Shown piece by piece: positions 32,872 to 41,557 of a stretch of 64,000 nt of DNA (positions are counted from its first letter, which is position 1; each line of letters begins with the position of its first letter). The position numbers and the translations under genes are program-made. This stretch comes from UBA4615 sp964399635 (GTDB lineage: Bacteria > Pseudomonadota > Gammaproteobacteria > Burkholderiales > Burkholderiaceae_E): contig CAYNRU010000050.1 in assembly GCA_964399635.1 (NCBI GenBank), forward strand, positions 1 to 64,000, written 5' to 3'. Below the pieces are notes generated by a model. It saw only the letters and a program-made list of their open reading frames with translations. It did no database searches and was not told the DNA's origin.

Positions 32872-34920
32872 TCAGCGAATAGTCGCTGCAAGCGGCATCA
32901 CCGGCTCGAGCGCCCGGAGACGAACGGGAGACGAGGTATCTTCCGGAAACTTGCGAGCAAAGAACCGCTTGGTCGCAAGCATCGAATCAAGCTCGAGGTC
33001 GTCGATCCATTGAGGATTGCCCCGATCATTGAATGGACTGATGACGTGGTTAGATGGGCCCATTTTGAACCCGGAGTTTCCCAGCAACGTCGGAAACAAG
33101 ATCTCGTCCACCAGCCGAAGATTCTGGAAGAAGGCCAGACCGCTGCTTTCCTTTGAGGCACGTACAAGGTACTCGCAGACATGACGACGCGCCCCGAACC
33201 ATGTGCTGCCGACCATCGGCCTCAGGGCGGGACCGAACGGATGAGCGCCGATCCTCCCTGCAGCGAGCATCCGCGTGAGCGCCAAGCTGGCGCGACCCCC
33301 GATCGATGGGCCGCTCCGTGCCAGGCCTGACCGACGCTTGAGGATCGACAACGATTGCCGCTGAACGAGATCGGAGTCGTCACCGAAGTACCAGCTTCGT
33401 GCACGCTGCAAGATCTTGAAGCGGAGAGTCGTCCCTGAGATGAACGTCCGATACCCGAACGTCATCAGGATGTCGTCATCGGTATCGAGCGACATCATGT
33501 CTGCATGAATTTCGGCCGGGTCGGTACGCACGAACTCTTCGAAATCGCTCAGCGGACGGATCGGAAGGCAGGTTGGGCTGAGTAGTTGAAAGTAGTCGAA
33601 ATCGTAGCGCTCCAGCGCGTACTCGACCGTGCGAAAGATCGCCTCGACGAATCCCCACGTCCCCCATCCCGTGACCTTCGGATCGGGAACGAGTATCGCG
33701 TTCTGGGCGGTGACGTTGAATTCCCGCCTCTTCGTGAAGTCGTGATGGACGACGACGGGATACGGGTTCACGGCATCGAGCAGTTGCGCGACCGTGGCCG
33801 ATGGCTGCTGCGCCGACATCAAGCCAAAGACGATCGGGGTCTTGGATCTCGAGGCTGCCGACACGGTCCGATGGACACTCGTCGAGGATTTCGAGGAAGC
33901 GGTCTCGGACGTGGCGTCCGCCCGAACGCAGGATATCGCTTTGGTCACTGCAGCAAGGTCAGGCGGCATACGGACACGCGCGATGGCCCTGTGGCGTGTG
34001 TCTGCTTCCGGGTCGTCGACGAACTTACGAGCGAAGAAGCGTCCGGTCGTGAACAGGCGGTCGAGATCGGCGGCTTCTATCCACCGCGGATTGCCGGCTT
34101 CGTTGAAGTCGTTGATCGCGTGATTGGAGGCATTTAGTTCGAAACCGGAGTTGGCAAGCAGCGTCGCAAACAGCGTTTCATCGACGACCTTCAACTCTCT
34201 GAAGAACGCCAGCGCCTGCTCGTCCTCGCTCATCTGCGCGAGGTATTCGCAGACCGACCGCCTGGCCCCGAAGAACGTGCCCCCGATCATGGGTCTCAGA
34301 TTGGGGCCGAACGGGTGGGTCCCGAGCTGGCCCCCGGCAGCAAGCTTGGTAATGACAAGGCTCGCTCGCCCACCAAGTGAGGCCTTCTTGCGACTGTCTT
34401 CGTCGCGTCGCCTCAACATGGACAGCGATCGCGTCTGAACGAGGTCCGAATCGTCGCCGAAATACCAGGACCTCATCCGCCGTAGCAATCGGAAGCGCAG
34501 AGAATGACTGGGAAGGTAGGTTCGATACCCGAACGTCATCAGCGTATCGTCGTCCCGATCGACTGCGATCAGGTCGACATGGGCGTCCGCGCGGTCGGAA
34601 GTGAGAAAAGCCTCGTACTCGGCAAGCGGACGAATCGGCAGACAAGTCGGGCTGAGAAGCTGGAAATAGTCGAAGTCGCCGTGTTTCAGCGCGTGACGGA
34701 TTGTGTGGAGGATCGCTTCCGAGAACCCCCAGGTGCCCCAGCCCGTCAGCTTGGGATCAGGGATGAGCTCAATGTTTGCGGCGCTGACGCGGAAGTCGGG
34801 CTTCTTCTCGAAATCATGGTGCACAACGGCCCGATGCGGCGCCAGCAGCCCGGCGAGCTGGTCGACGACCGCCCCGGACTGCGTCGCCGACATGATCCCG
34901 AAGACGATTCGCACAGCCAT
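32872..34920 (-). CDS. Tandem GT14-like (core-2/I-branching) glycosyltransferase, two catalytic domains in one chain
   Basis: A 682-residue cytoplasmic protein made of two homologous halves, about residues 1-325 and 361-682, joined by a Ser/Thr-rich linker. Each half has VVHHDF, then PDPK-VTGWGTWGF in near-identical form, FDYFQLLSPTCLPIRPL, DDD-LMTFGYRT and SWYFGDDSDLVQ, the pattern of bacterial Branch-type beta-1,6-N-acetylglucosaminyltransferase relatives. The halves are too alike to be ancient, yet differ at many positions. Single-domain bacterial members are usually about 300 residues. Both halves keep all shared motifs, so both may be active. Composition is clearly lower in GC than the flanking cox genes, which suggests transfer. 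Confidence 0.85.
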   Translation of the reverse strand: MAVRIVFGIMSATQSGAVVDQLAGLLAPHRAVVHHDFEKKPDFRVSAANIELIPDPKLTGWGTWGFSEAILHTIRHALKHGDFDYFQLLSPTCLPIRPLAEYEAFLTSDRADAHVDLIAVDRDDDTLMTFGYRTYLPSHSLRFRLLRRMRSWYFGDDSDLVQTRSLSMLRRRDEDSRKKASLGGRASLVITKLAAGGQLGTHPFGPNLRPMIGGTFFGARRSVCEYLAQMSEDEQALAFFRELKVVDETLFATLLANSGFELNASNHAINDFNEAGNPRWIEAADLDRLFTTGRFFARKFVDDPEADTRHRAIARVRMPPDLAAVTKAISCVRADATSETASSKSSTSVHRTVSAASRSKTPIVFGLMSAQQPSATVAQLLDAVNPYPVVVHHDFTKRREFNVTAQNAILVPDPKVTGWGTWGFVEAIFRTVEYALERYDFDYFQLLSPTCLPIRPLSDFEEFVRTDPAEIHADMMSLDTDDDILMTFGYRTFISGTTLRFKILQRARSWYFGDDSDLVQRQSLSILKRRSGLARSGPSIGGRASLALTRMLAAGRIGAHPFGPALRPMVGSTWFGARRHVCEYLVRASKESSGLAFFQNLRLVDEILFPTLLGNSGFKMGPSNHVISPFNDRGNPQWIDDLELDSMLATKRFFARKFPEDTSSPVRLRALEPVMPLAATIR

Positions 34921-35199
34921 GAAGACTCGGATTCCCTCTGCAACGACCGCCGCGCCGAATGGCAGGACACTTCAGCGCTGAGTATAGGAACGGCGGGGCG
35001 CACCGGTGGGGAATAAGTCGCGCTTGCGCACGATCCAGCGGGATTCCTGCACACCACTCGCCCGAAAGTGCCGTCGGGACGGCCCGCCGGGCGCGACGGA
35101 CGCACGGGGCGGACGGCGAGAACGAAAAGACTGACAACGCCCGGGCGCGAACGCACCGGTCGCGTTCAGGGCGGCCGGTCGGCCTCCCCTCGCAGGCGC
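34921..35199. promoter_or_regulatory. 279-bp gap between GT14 tandem gene and ctaE
   Basis: Both neighbours are on the minus strand, so this holds the end of the cox operon and the promoter of the GT14-fdtA-fdtB unit. A TATACT -10-like hexamer stands at 34981-34986 (minus), about 60 bp before the GT14 start, without a good -35. A 6-bp inverted repeat, GAACGC/GCGTTC at 35149-35167, lies after ctaE but has no T-run. No gene is seen. Confidence 0.3.
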
Positions 35200-36066
35200 T
35201 CAGAGCCAGTAGACGATGACGTACAGGCCCAGCCAGACCACGTCGACGAAGTGCCAGTACCAGGCCGCCCCCTCGAACGCAAAATGGTGCTCGGGCGTGA
35301 AGTGACCCTTCATGATCCGGATCAGCACCACCGTCAGCATGATCGCGCCGATGGTCACGTGAAAGCCATGGAACCCGGTCAGCAGGAAGAAGGTCGAGCC
35401 GAAGATGCCCGAGGACAGCTTCAGGTTCAGGTCGCGGTAGGCGTGCAGGTACTCGTAGCCCTGCAGCACCATGAAGATCGCACCGAGCGCGATCGTGCAG
35501 GCGAGCCAGAACTTCAGGGCGCCGCGGCGGTCGTCCTTCAGCGCATGGTGGGCGATGGTCAGCGTCACGCCCGAGGCCAGCAGCAGGGCCGTGTTGATCG
35601 TGGGAATCGGCCAGGGGCCGATGGTCTGGAAGGCGTCGACCACGCCGGCCGGCCCGAGGTTGGGCCAGGCGGCGCTGAAGTCCGGCCACAGGAACTGCTT
35701 GTGGTCCAGGTCGCCGAGCCACGGCATCGTGATGGTCCGCGCGTAGAACAGCGTGCCGAAGAACGCCGCGAAGAACATCACCTCGGAGAAGATGAACCAG
35801 GCCATGCTCCAGCGGAACGAGGTGTCCACCCGCTCGTTGTAGCGGCCGGCCTCGGACTCGCCGGCGACGACGCCGAACCAGCCGAGCAGCATGTAGAAGA
35901 GCACCGCGAAGCCCACCAGCAGCGCCCAGGGCCCCCACGACAGCCCGTTGACGGTACCCACGGCGCCGAACCCAGCGAAGAGCATCGAGATGGCGCCGAC
36001 CATCGGCCACTGGGACGGTGCCGGCACGAAGTAGTACGGTGCCGAAGCGTGCGCGCCTGCGCTCAT
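35200..36066 (-). CDS. ctaE: Cytochrome c oxidase subunit III
   Basis: A 288-residue integral membrane subunit of the aa3-type oxidase with seven hydrophobic helices. Typical blocks are SFRWSMAWFIFSEVMFFAAFF, the conserved acidic helix region, TALLLASGVTLTIAHHAL, and FHGFHVTIGAIML followed by HFTPEHHFAFEGAAWYWHFVDVVWL. AGGGAG seven bases before ATG 36066 is a good ribosome site. It is followed by polysaccharide genes rather than SURF1. Confidence 0.98.
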   Translation of the reverse strand: MSAGAHASAPYYFVPAPSQWPMVGAISMLFAGFGAVGTVNGLSWGPWALLVGFAVLFYMLLGWFGVVAGESEAGRYNERVDTSFRWSMAWFIFSEVMFFAAFFGTLFYARTITMPWLGDLDHKQFLWPDFSAAWPNLGPAGVVDAFQTIGPWPIPTINTALLLASGVTLTIAHHALKDDRRGALKFWLACTIALGAIFMVLQGYEYLHAYRDLNLKLSSGIFGSTFFLLTGFHGFHVTIGAIMLTVVLIRIMKGHFTPEHHFAFEGAAWYWHFVDVVWLGLYVIVYWL

Positions 36067-36112
36067 TGTGGATTCTCCCTGACGATTCCGTATGGTTCCG
36101 GTCGGGCGACGG

Positions 36113-36319
36113 TCAACGGACCACCAGCCTGACGATCGTGATCAGCGTGGCCACGAAGGCCGCCGCCAGCGCGATGCCGACACCGATCACCACGATCGGG
36201 TTCAGGCTCGACATGTCTTTCTCGTGCGCCCGGCTGCCGCGCACCCCGAAGAACGAGGAGGCCACGGCCTTGACCGTGTCCAGAAGCGTGGCCTTGCGGG
36301 CCGGACCTGGGGGCGCCAC
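36113..36319 (-). CDS. DUF2970 family small membrane protein
   Basis: A 68-residue protein with the conserved KAVASSFFGVRG segment and one transmembrane helix (about residues 42-66) after LNPIVVIG. This is the DUF2970 pattern, found between ctaG and ctaE in Burkholderiales. It starts with GTG at 36319, 6 bp after ctaG. Function is not known. Confidence 0.88.
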   Translation of the reverse strand: MAPPGPARKATLLDTVKAVASSFFGVRGSRAHEKDMSSLNPIVVIGVGIALAAAFVATLITIVRLVVR

Positions 36320-36325
36320 GCCGCA

Positions 36326-36919
36326 TCATCCGCCGCGCTCGTCGCGCGCGGCGCCGAGTTGCGACTGGGCGCCCGCGCCCAGCTCGAAGAAGGTGTAGGA
36401 CAGCGTGATCGTCGTGACGTCCCGCGGAAGCATCGGGTCGACGACAAACACCACCGGGAAGCGCCGGGTCTCGTTGGGACCGAGCGCCTGCTGCTTGAAG
36501 CAGAAGCACTCGAGCTTGCGGAAGTACTGGGCGGACACCTGCGGCGCGTAGCTCGGGATCGCCTGGCCGGTGGTGTCGCGCTGCTGCGTGTTCACCAGCT
36601 CGTAGCCGATGGTCACCAACTCGCCCGGATGGACCTCGACCGAGCGCTTCTCCGGGCGGAACCGCCACGGACCGTGGTGGTTGGCATCGAACTCGACCGT
36701 CACCTTGCGCGAGGTGTCGACCTGGGTGTTCCGGGCGAACGCCTGCGCGCTGTGGTCGGCCTTGGTCAGGAAGTTGACGCCCGTGACCTCGCAGATCTTC
36801 TTGTAGATCGGGACCATCGCGAAGCCGAACCCGAACATCAGCCCGGCCAGGAGCACGAGCTTGCCCAGCGTGTGCCGGTTGAAGCGGGCGCGGTCCGCGC
36901 CCGGCTGCCCGCCGCTCAT
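36326..36919 (-). CDS. ctaG: Cytochrome c oxidase assembly protein CtaG (Cox11)
   Basis: A 197-residue copper chaperone for the Cu-B site of subunit I. One N-terminal helix (KLVLLAGLMFGFGFAMVPIY) anchors a periplasmic Ig-like domain. The copper-binding motif is LECFCFKQQ, and VFVVDP followed by TLSYTFFELG closes the domain. ATG 36919 overlaps the stop of the small upstream gene (ATGA). Confidence 0.97.
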   Translation of the reverse strand: MSGGQPGADRARFNRHTLGKLVLLAGLMFGFGFAMVPIYKKICEVTGVNFLTKADHSAQAFARNTQVDTSRKVTVEFDANHHGPWRFRPEKRSVEVHPGELVTIGYELVNTQQRDTTGQAIPSYAPQVSAQYFRKLECFCFKQQALGPNETRRFPVVFVVDPMLPRDVTTITLSYTFFELGAGAQSQLGAARDERGG

Positions 36920-37038
36920 CCGAAGAACACCCGGTTGGCGATCACCCCGGCGAAGAACACCGCGGCGATCGAGAGCAGAACGAGCGCCGTCCGGATGTTG
37001 GAGCGCCGGTGGGGCGTCGTGGGCCGTTGCTCGGACAT
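36916..37038 (-). CDS. Cytochrome oxidase small assembly protein (about 40 aa)
   Basis: A 40-residue product with a basic start, RRSN, and a single helix (TALVLLSIAAVFFAGVIANRVFFG). Such tiny genes between ctaD and ctaG are standard in betaproteobacterial cox operons. An in-frame ATG at 37056 would give 46 residues; neither start has a strong ribosome site. It overlaps ctaG by four bases. Confidence 0.75.
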   Translation of the reverse strand: MSEQRPTTPHRRSNIRTALVLLSIAAVFFAGVIANRVFFG

Positions 37039-37079
37039 GGCAGCCTGCGGGGTCATCGGAAGCAGCGTCGCCGTCGGGC

Positions 37080-38666
37080 TTACTTGACCGTCGGGGGCGT
37101 CTCGAAGGAGTGGTATGGCGCCGGCGACGGCAACGTCCACTCCAGGCCCTGCGCGCTCTCCCACACCTGCGCGGTGGCGGGCTTGCCGCCACGGATGCAC
37201 TTGAGGATGACGGCGAGGAAGACCAGTTGCGACAGGCCGAAGCCGAGTGCGCCGATCGAGGCCACCATGTTGAAGTCGGCGAACTGCATCGGGTAGTCGG
37301 CGTAGCGGCGCGGCATGCCGGCCAGCCCGAGGAAGTGCATCGGGAAGAAGGTGATGTTGAAGGTGATCATCGACGCCCAGAAGTGGAACTGGCCCCACTT
37401 CTCGTCGTACATGTGGCCGGTCCACTTGGGCAGCCAGTAGTAGGTGCCCGCGAACAGCGCGAACAGCGAACCCGCGACCAGCACGTAGTGGAAGTGCGCC
37501 ACCACGTAGTAGGTGTCGTGCAGCTGGATGTCGAGCGGTGCGACCGACAGGATGATGCCGGTCAGGCCGCCGAGGGTGAACACGAAGATGAAGCCGATCG
37601 CGAACAGCATCGGCGTCTCGAAGGTCATCGCGCCGCGCCACATCGTGGCCACCCAGTTGAAGATCTTCACGCCCGTGGGCACCGCGATCAGCATCGTCGC
37701 GTACATGAAGAACAGCTGGCCGGTCACCGGCATGCCGGTGGTGAACATGTGATGCGCCCACACGATGAACGACAGGATCGCGATGGACGCGGTCGCGTAC
37801 ACCATGGAGCTGTAGCCGAACAGGCGCTTGCGCGAGAAGGTCGGGATGATCTCGCTCACGATCCCGAAGGCCGGCAGGATCATGATGTAGACCTCGGGGT
37901 GCCCGAAGAACCAGAAGATGTGCTGGTACATCACCGGGTCGCCGCCGCCGGCCGCGTTGAAGAACGAGGTGCCGAAATGGCGGTCGGTCAGCACCATCGT
38001 GATCGCGCCGGCCAGCACGGGCATGACGGCGATCAGCAGGTAGGCGGTGATCAGCCAGGTCCAGACGAACAGCGGCATCTTCATCAGCGTCATCCCGGGG
38101 GCGCGCATGTTGAGGATGGTGGTGATGATGTTGATCGAACCCATGATCGACGACGCGCCCAGGATGTGGATCGCGAAGATCGCCATGTCCATGCCGACGC
38201 CCATCTGCACCGACAGCGGCGCGTACAGGGTCCAGCCGGCTGCGGTGGCGCCGCCCGGCACGAAGAACGAGCCCACCAGCAGCAGCGCCGCCGGCGGCAG
38301 CAGCCAGAAGCTGAAGTTGTTCATCCGCGCGAAGGCCATGTCGGCCGCGCCGATCATCAGCGGGACCTGCCAGTTCGCGAACCCGACGAAGGCCGGCATG
38401 ATCGCGCCGAACACCATGATCAGGCCGTGCATGGTGGTCAGCTGGTTGAAGAACTCCGGCTGGACGTACTGCAGGCCGGGCTGGAAGAGCTCGGCGCGGA
38501 TCGTCAGCGCGAGCACGCCGCCCGACAGCAGCATGACGAAGCTGAACCACAGGTACATCGTGCCGATGTCCTTGTGGTTGGTGGCGAAGAGCCAGCGGCG
38601 CCATCCGGTCGGATGGTCGTGCGCATGGTCGTCGTGGCCGGCATGGTGGTCCAGAACTGCACTCAT
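37080..38666 (-). CDS. ctaD: Cytochrome c oxidase subunit I (aa3-type)
   Basis: A 528-residue catalytic subunit with 12 transmembrane helices carrying heme a and the heme a3/Cu-B centre. Key ligands are in LTTMHGLIMVF (low-spin heme), FWFFGHPEVYIMILP (Cu-B His and cross-linked Tyr), FIVWAHHMFTTGMP (Cu-B His pair) and HDTYYVVAHFHYVLVAG (heme a3 and heme a His). The start ATG 38666 has AGGAG seven bases upstream. It follows ctaC by 61 bp. All catalytic residues are intact. Confidence 0.99.
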   Translation of the reverse strand: MSAVLDHHAGHDDHAHDHPTGWRRWLFATNHKDIGTMYLWFSFVMLLSGGVLALTIRAELFQPGLQYVQPEFFNQLTTMHGLIMVFGAIMPAFVGFANWQVPLMIGAADMAFARMNNFSFWLLPPAALLLVGSFFVPGGATAAGWTLYAPLSVQMGVGMDMAIFAIHILGASSIMGSINIITTILNMRAPGMTLMKMPLFVWTWLITAYLLIAVMPVLAGAITMVLTDRHFGTSFFNAAGGGDPVMYQHIFWFFGHPEVYIMILPAFGIVSEIIPTFSRKRLFGYSSMVYATASIAILSFIVWAHHMFTTGMPVTGQLFFMYATMLIAVPTGVKIFNWVATMWRGAMTFETPMLFAIGFIFVFTLGGLTGIILSVAPLDIQLHDTYYVVAHFHYVLVAGSLFALFAGTYYWLPKWTGHMYDEKWGQFHFWASMITFNITFFPMHFLGLAGMPRRYADYPMQFADFNMVASIGALGFGLSQLVFLAVILKCIRGGKPATAQVWESAQGLEWTLPSPAPYHSFETPPTVK

Positions 38667-38727
38667 CGACTGCTCCTGATCTCGATCTCTTCGGCGACTG
38701 ACTGGCGGTGGCTCGGGGGATGCCCGG

Positions 38728-39906
38728 TCACTTGCGCGAGGACTTGAAGTCCAGCGGCTGCACGACGTTGTCCTCGGCCTTGTTGCCCCAGGCATTGCGG
38801 GTGTAGGTGGCGACCGCCGCCAACTCCACGTCGCTCAGCTGCTTGTAGGACGCCATCGAGGTGCCCTGCTTGCCGTTGAGCAGCAGGGCGATCTGGTCGT
38901 CCTGCTTGCCGAGCACGACCTTGGACCCCTCGAGCGCCGGGAACGCGCCGGGCACACCCTTGCCGGTGGCCTGGTGGCAGGCAACGCAGTTGGCTGCGTA
39001 GACCTTCTGGCCCCGGTCGGTCAGGTCGGCGACCTGCCACTCCTTGTTGGGGTCGTCGGCCTTGGCCAGCATCTCCTTCTTCTTGCCGTCGGCCCAGACG
39101 CGGTAGTCCTCCTGGCTCTTGACCTCGACGACGATCGGCATGAACGCATGGTTCTTGCCGCAGAGTTCGGCACAGGCGCCGCGGAAGGTGCCGACCTTCT
39201 CGGCACGGAACCAGGTGTCGCGCACGAAGCCGGGAATCGCATCCTGCTTGACGCCGAAGGCCGGCACCATCCAGGCATGGATCACGTCGCTGGCGGTGAC
39301 GACCATGCGGATCTTCTGGCCGACCGGAACCACCAGCGGGTAGTCGACCTCGAGCAGGTAGGTATCGGACTTGGGCTCGAGGCCCTGGATCTGGGCCTGC
39401 GGGGTCGACAGGCCCGACAGGAAGGACACGCCTGCGCCCTCGCCTTTCAGGTATTCGTAGCCCCACTTCCACTGATAGCCGGTCGCCTTGATGGTCAGAT
39501 CGGCCTGAGAGGTGTCCTTCTGCTCGATCACCATGCTGGTGGCCGGGATCGCGAGGCCCACCACGATCAGGAAGGGCACGATCGTCCAGGCGATCTCGAC
39601 GGCGGTGCTCTCATGGAAATCGGCCGGCTTGGCGCCGCGGGACTTACGGTGCGCCCACATCGAGTAGAACATCACCCCGAAGACCGCGACGAAGATCGCC
39701 AGGCACACGATCATCAGCAGATTGTGGATCCACCACTGGTCGGCGGCGATCCGGGTCACACCCTGCGTCAGGTTGAGCTGGTTGACGCCGGGCCCGCCGG
39801 GCATGTCGTTGACGGCCCAGGCCATGCCTGCGCCCAGCACGCCCCCTACGGCGGCCAGCGCCTGCGTCAGAGTCCGTGCCCCGTGCTTGCTCGTTTGCCG
39901 TGCCAT
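38728..39906 (-). CDS. ctaC: Cytochrome c oxidase subunit II with fused cytochrome c domain
   Basis: A 392-residue subunit with a signal or first helix, a second helix at about 60-82 and a third at about 107-125. The Cu-A site is read as His210, Cys245, Cys249, His253 and Met256 in RGACAELCGKNHAFM. A C-terminal domain has the heme c motif CVACH (307-311) and an axial Met in GTSMAS (about 351). The protein is therefore a subunit II carrying its own cytochrome c. It lies 14 bp after the DUF2244 gene and probably shares its promoter. Confidence 0.98.
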   Translation of the reverse strand: MARQTSKHGARTLTQALAAVGGVLGAGMAWAVNDMPGGPGVNQLNLTQGVTRIAADQWWIHNLLMIVCLAIFVAVFGVMFYSMWAHRKSRGAKPADFHESTAVEIAWTIVPFLIVVGLAIPATSMVIEQKDTSQADLTIKATGYQWKWGYEYLKGEGAGVSFLSGLSTPQAQIQGLEPKSDTYLLEVDYPLVVPVGQKIRMVVTASDVIHAWMVPAFGVKQDAIPGFVRDTWFRAEKVGTFRGACAELCGKNHAFMPIVVEVKSQEDYRVWADGKKKEMLAKADDPNKEWQVADLTDRGQKVYAANCVACHQATGKGVPGAFPALEGSKVVLGKQDDQIALLLNGKQGTSMASYKQLSDVELAAVATYTRNAWGNKAEDNVVQPLDFKSSRK

Positions 39907-39920
39907 GCTCTCACCAAGAA

Positions 39921-40421
39921 TCAAGGTCGAATTCCCTGCAACTGCACCCGCAACTGTCTGGCCAGATCGGGGCGGTCGGATTCGGGTACGAACCGCCCGA
40001 CCTCGATCCTCCGCCCTTTTGCGACCAGGCCGATCAATTCCCGCTTCGTGCCCGTGTATTCCACTCGCGTCCACGCAGGCGTGCACTCCTCGCGGCGCAG
40101 GCGCTCCGCCCGGCAGGTCTCCACGAGGAGGCAGTCCCGGCACAGCACGATTCGCTCGTAGTCGGCTGCATGCCGCGCGTAAATGAAGAACGCGGCGCCG
40201 AGGGCCAGCACCTCGATGCAGGCGAACGGCAGCACGACCCAGGCCCCCCGCGCGGTGAACACCGCTGCGATCGCCAGGCAGACCGTCGCGAGCGACGCGA
40301 AGATCAGTGCCAGCTGGCGCGGAGCGAGCGAGCAGTTGCGTTTGAGCAGCCACTCCTGCTGTTGCGCTGAAGAGACATGGATCCACGGATACTGCATCGG
40401 GAACGGCTTTGGGCAGTGCAT
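39921..40421 (-). CDS. DUF2244 membrane protein
   Basis: A 166-residue protein (158 if it starts at ATG 40397) with two adjacent helices around residues 38-80 and a C-terminal hydrophilic domain. The segment WLLKRNCSLAPRQL and the following twin helices are DUF2244 features. It is the first gene of the cox operon. A strong sigma70-type promoter ends about 10 bases before ATG 40421, so the shorter start would leave a leader of about 33 bases and the longer one about 9. Function is unknown. Confidence 0.85.
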   Translation of the reverse strand: MHCPKPFPMQYPWIHVSSAQQQEWLLKRNCSLAPRQLALIFASLATVCLAIAAVFTARGAWVVLPFACIEVLALGAAFFIYARHAADYERIVLCRDCLLVETCRAERLRREECTPAWTRVEYTGTKRELIGLVAKGRRIEVGRFVPESDRPDLARQLRVQLQGIRP

Positions 40422-40436
40422 CAGGCGCAACGCCCA

Positions 40437-40466
40437 ATTATAGGCGCTCGGCCCGATGCCCAGCAA
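40437..40466 (-). promoter_or_regulatory. Near-consensus sigma70 promoter of the DUF2244-cta operon
   Basis: On the minus strand TTGCTG (40461-40466), an 18-base spacer and a perfect TATAAT (40437-40442) stand directly before the DUF2244 start. Transcription would begin around 40430. This is the best housekeeping promoter found in the window and fits constitutive expression of the oxidase. Confidence 0.7.
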
Positions 40467-40590
40467 GCAGGCGCCCCGCTGCTGCGGCGCAACAGTCGGA
40501 CCGACGGCAACGCGCCTGGCGACAGCCGCGTCGGCGATACCCAAAGGCGAGCGCTCACTCTCGATGCAACGAACGACGTAGCCCGCGTGA

Positions 40591-41517
40591 TCAGCGGGCA
40601 CGACGCACCCGGGTCCGGAACTCGACGGGGGCGTAGCCGTCCGGGCGTTTCTTGCGGGCACCGCACCAGGCGTGGCCGTAGACGAGCTCGACGCTCGTCG
40701 ACAGCGCCGCCGCGGGGTCGCCGGCGCGCAGGCGCGATGCCAGGGCGGCGAGCGCACGGTCACGACGGCGCGGCGTGGCGAGCCCGAGCGGGCGGCCGCG
40801 GCGAGCATCCCCGCCCAGGGCGCGGAGCTCGGCGAGCATGCGCGCCGGGTCGGTCCAGGTGACGGTGAGGCGCTCGACGTCCATGACCGGATCGGCGAAT
40901 CCGGCAGCGATCAGCGCGTCACCGATGTCGTGCAGGTCGGGCAGCGCCGGCAGCGCCACACCGGCCCGGCGCAGCTCGGCGAGCGAGTCGACCCCGAACG
41001 CGCTGAACATCAGCAGGCCCTCGGGACGGATCACCCTGTACCACTCGTCGATCGCGGCCGGGACGTCATCGAACCAGTGGAAGGCGAGGTTGGACCAGAC
41101 CAGGTCGGCGCTGGCGTCGGCCAGCGGCAACCGGTGGGCGTCGCCGACGAGATAGCGGGCCAGCGGGCCGGCGGGGGCAGGCACGCCGCCGCGTCCGGTC
41201 AGCCGCCGCGCGAGGCCCTGCGCCCAGGCGCCCAGGCCGGGCCGGTCCAGCGCCCGGGCCTGCGCGACGCGGCGCGGCGACAGGTCGATGCCGAGCGCCT
41301 CGGCCTGCGGCCAGCGGGCTCGCAGGCGCCGCACACCGTCGCCGAGTCCGCAACCGACGTCGAGAATCCGAGACGGCTCGAGACGAACCAGGTCGAGCCG
41401 CTCGAACATGCGCCGCTCGACCTCGCGAAGCAGGAACTCGGCCGGATCCTGACGCGCCGAGCGACGATCGAACTGCCGGCGCACGGCCGAACGGTCTAGG
41501 TCTGAAGGCTCGGGCAT
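40591..41517 (-). CDS. BioC-like class I SAM methyltransferase
   Basis: A 308-residue methyltransferase. Motif I is ILDVGCGLGDGV, with an acidic end-of-strand residue in ALGIDLSPRRV, and VGDAHRLPLADASADLVWSNLAFHWFDD as the substrate region. The arrangement resembles malonyl-ACP O-methyltransferase BioC of biotin synthesis, which in betaproteobacteria often lies beside comF. The C-terminal ARKKRPDGYAPVEF is shared by these relatives. No other biotin gene is in the window, so the biochemical role is tentative. It is divergent from comF with a 40-bp gap. Confidence 0.8.
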   Translation of the reverse strand: MPEPSDLDRSAVRRQFDRRSARQDPAEFLLREVERRMFERLDLVRLEPSRILDVGCGLGDGVRRLRARWPQAEALGIDLSPRRVAQARALDRPGLGAWAQGLARRLTGRGGVPAPAGPLARYLVGDAHRLPLADASADLVWSNLAFHWFDDVPAAIDEWYRVIRPEGLLMFSAFGVDSLAELRRAGVALPALPDLHDIGDALIAAGFADPVMDVERLTVTWTDPARMLAELRALGGDARRGRPLGLATPRRRDRALAALASRLRAGDPAAALSTSVELVYGHAWCGARKKRPDGYAPVEFRTRVRRAR

Positions 41518-41557
41518 ACCGGCTCGAGTATACGGGCGCAGGCGTTAGCCTTGCGGC

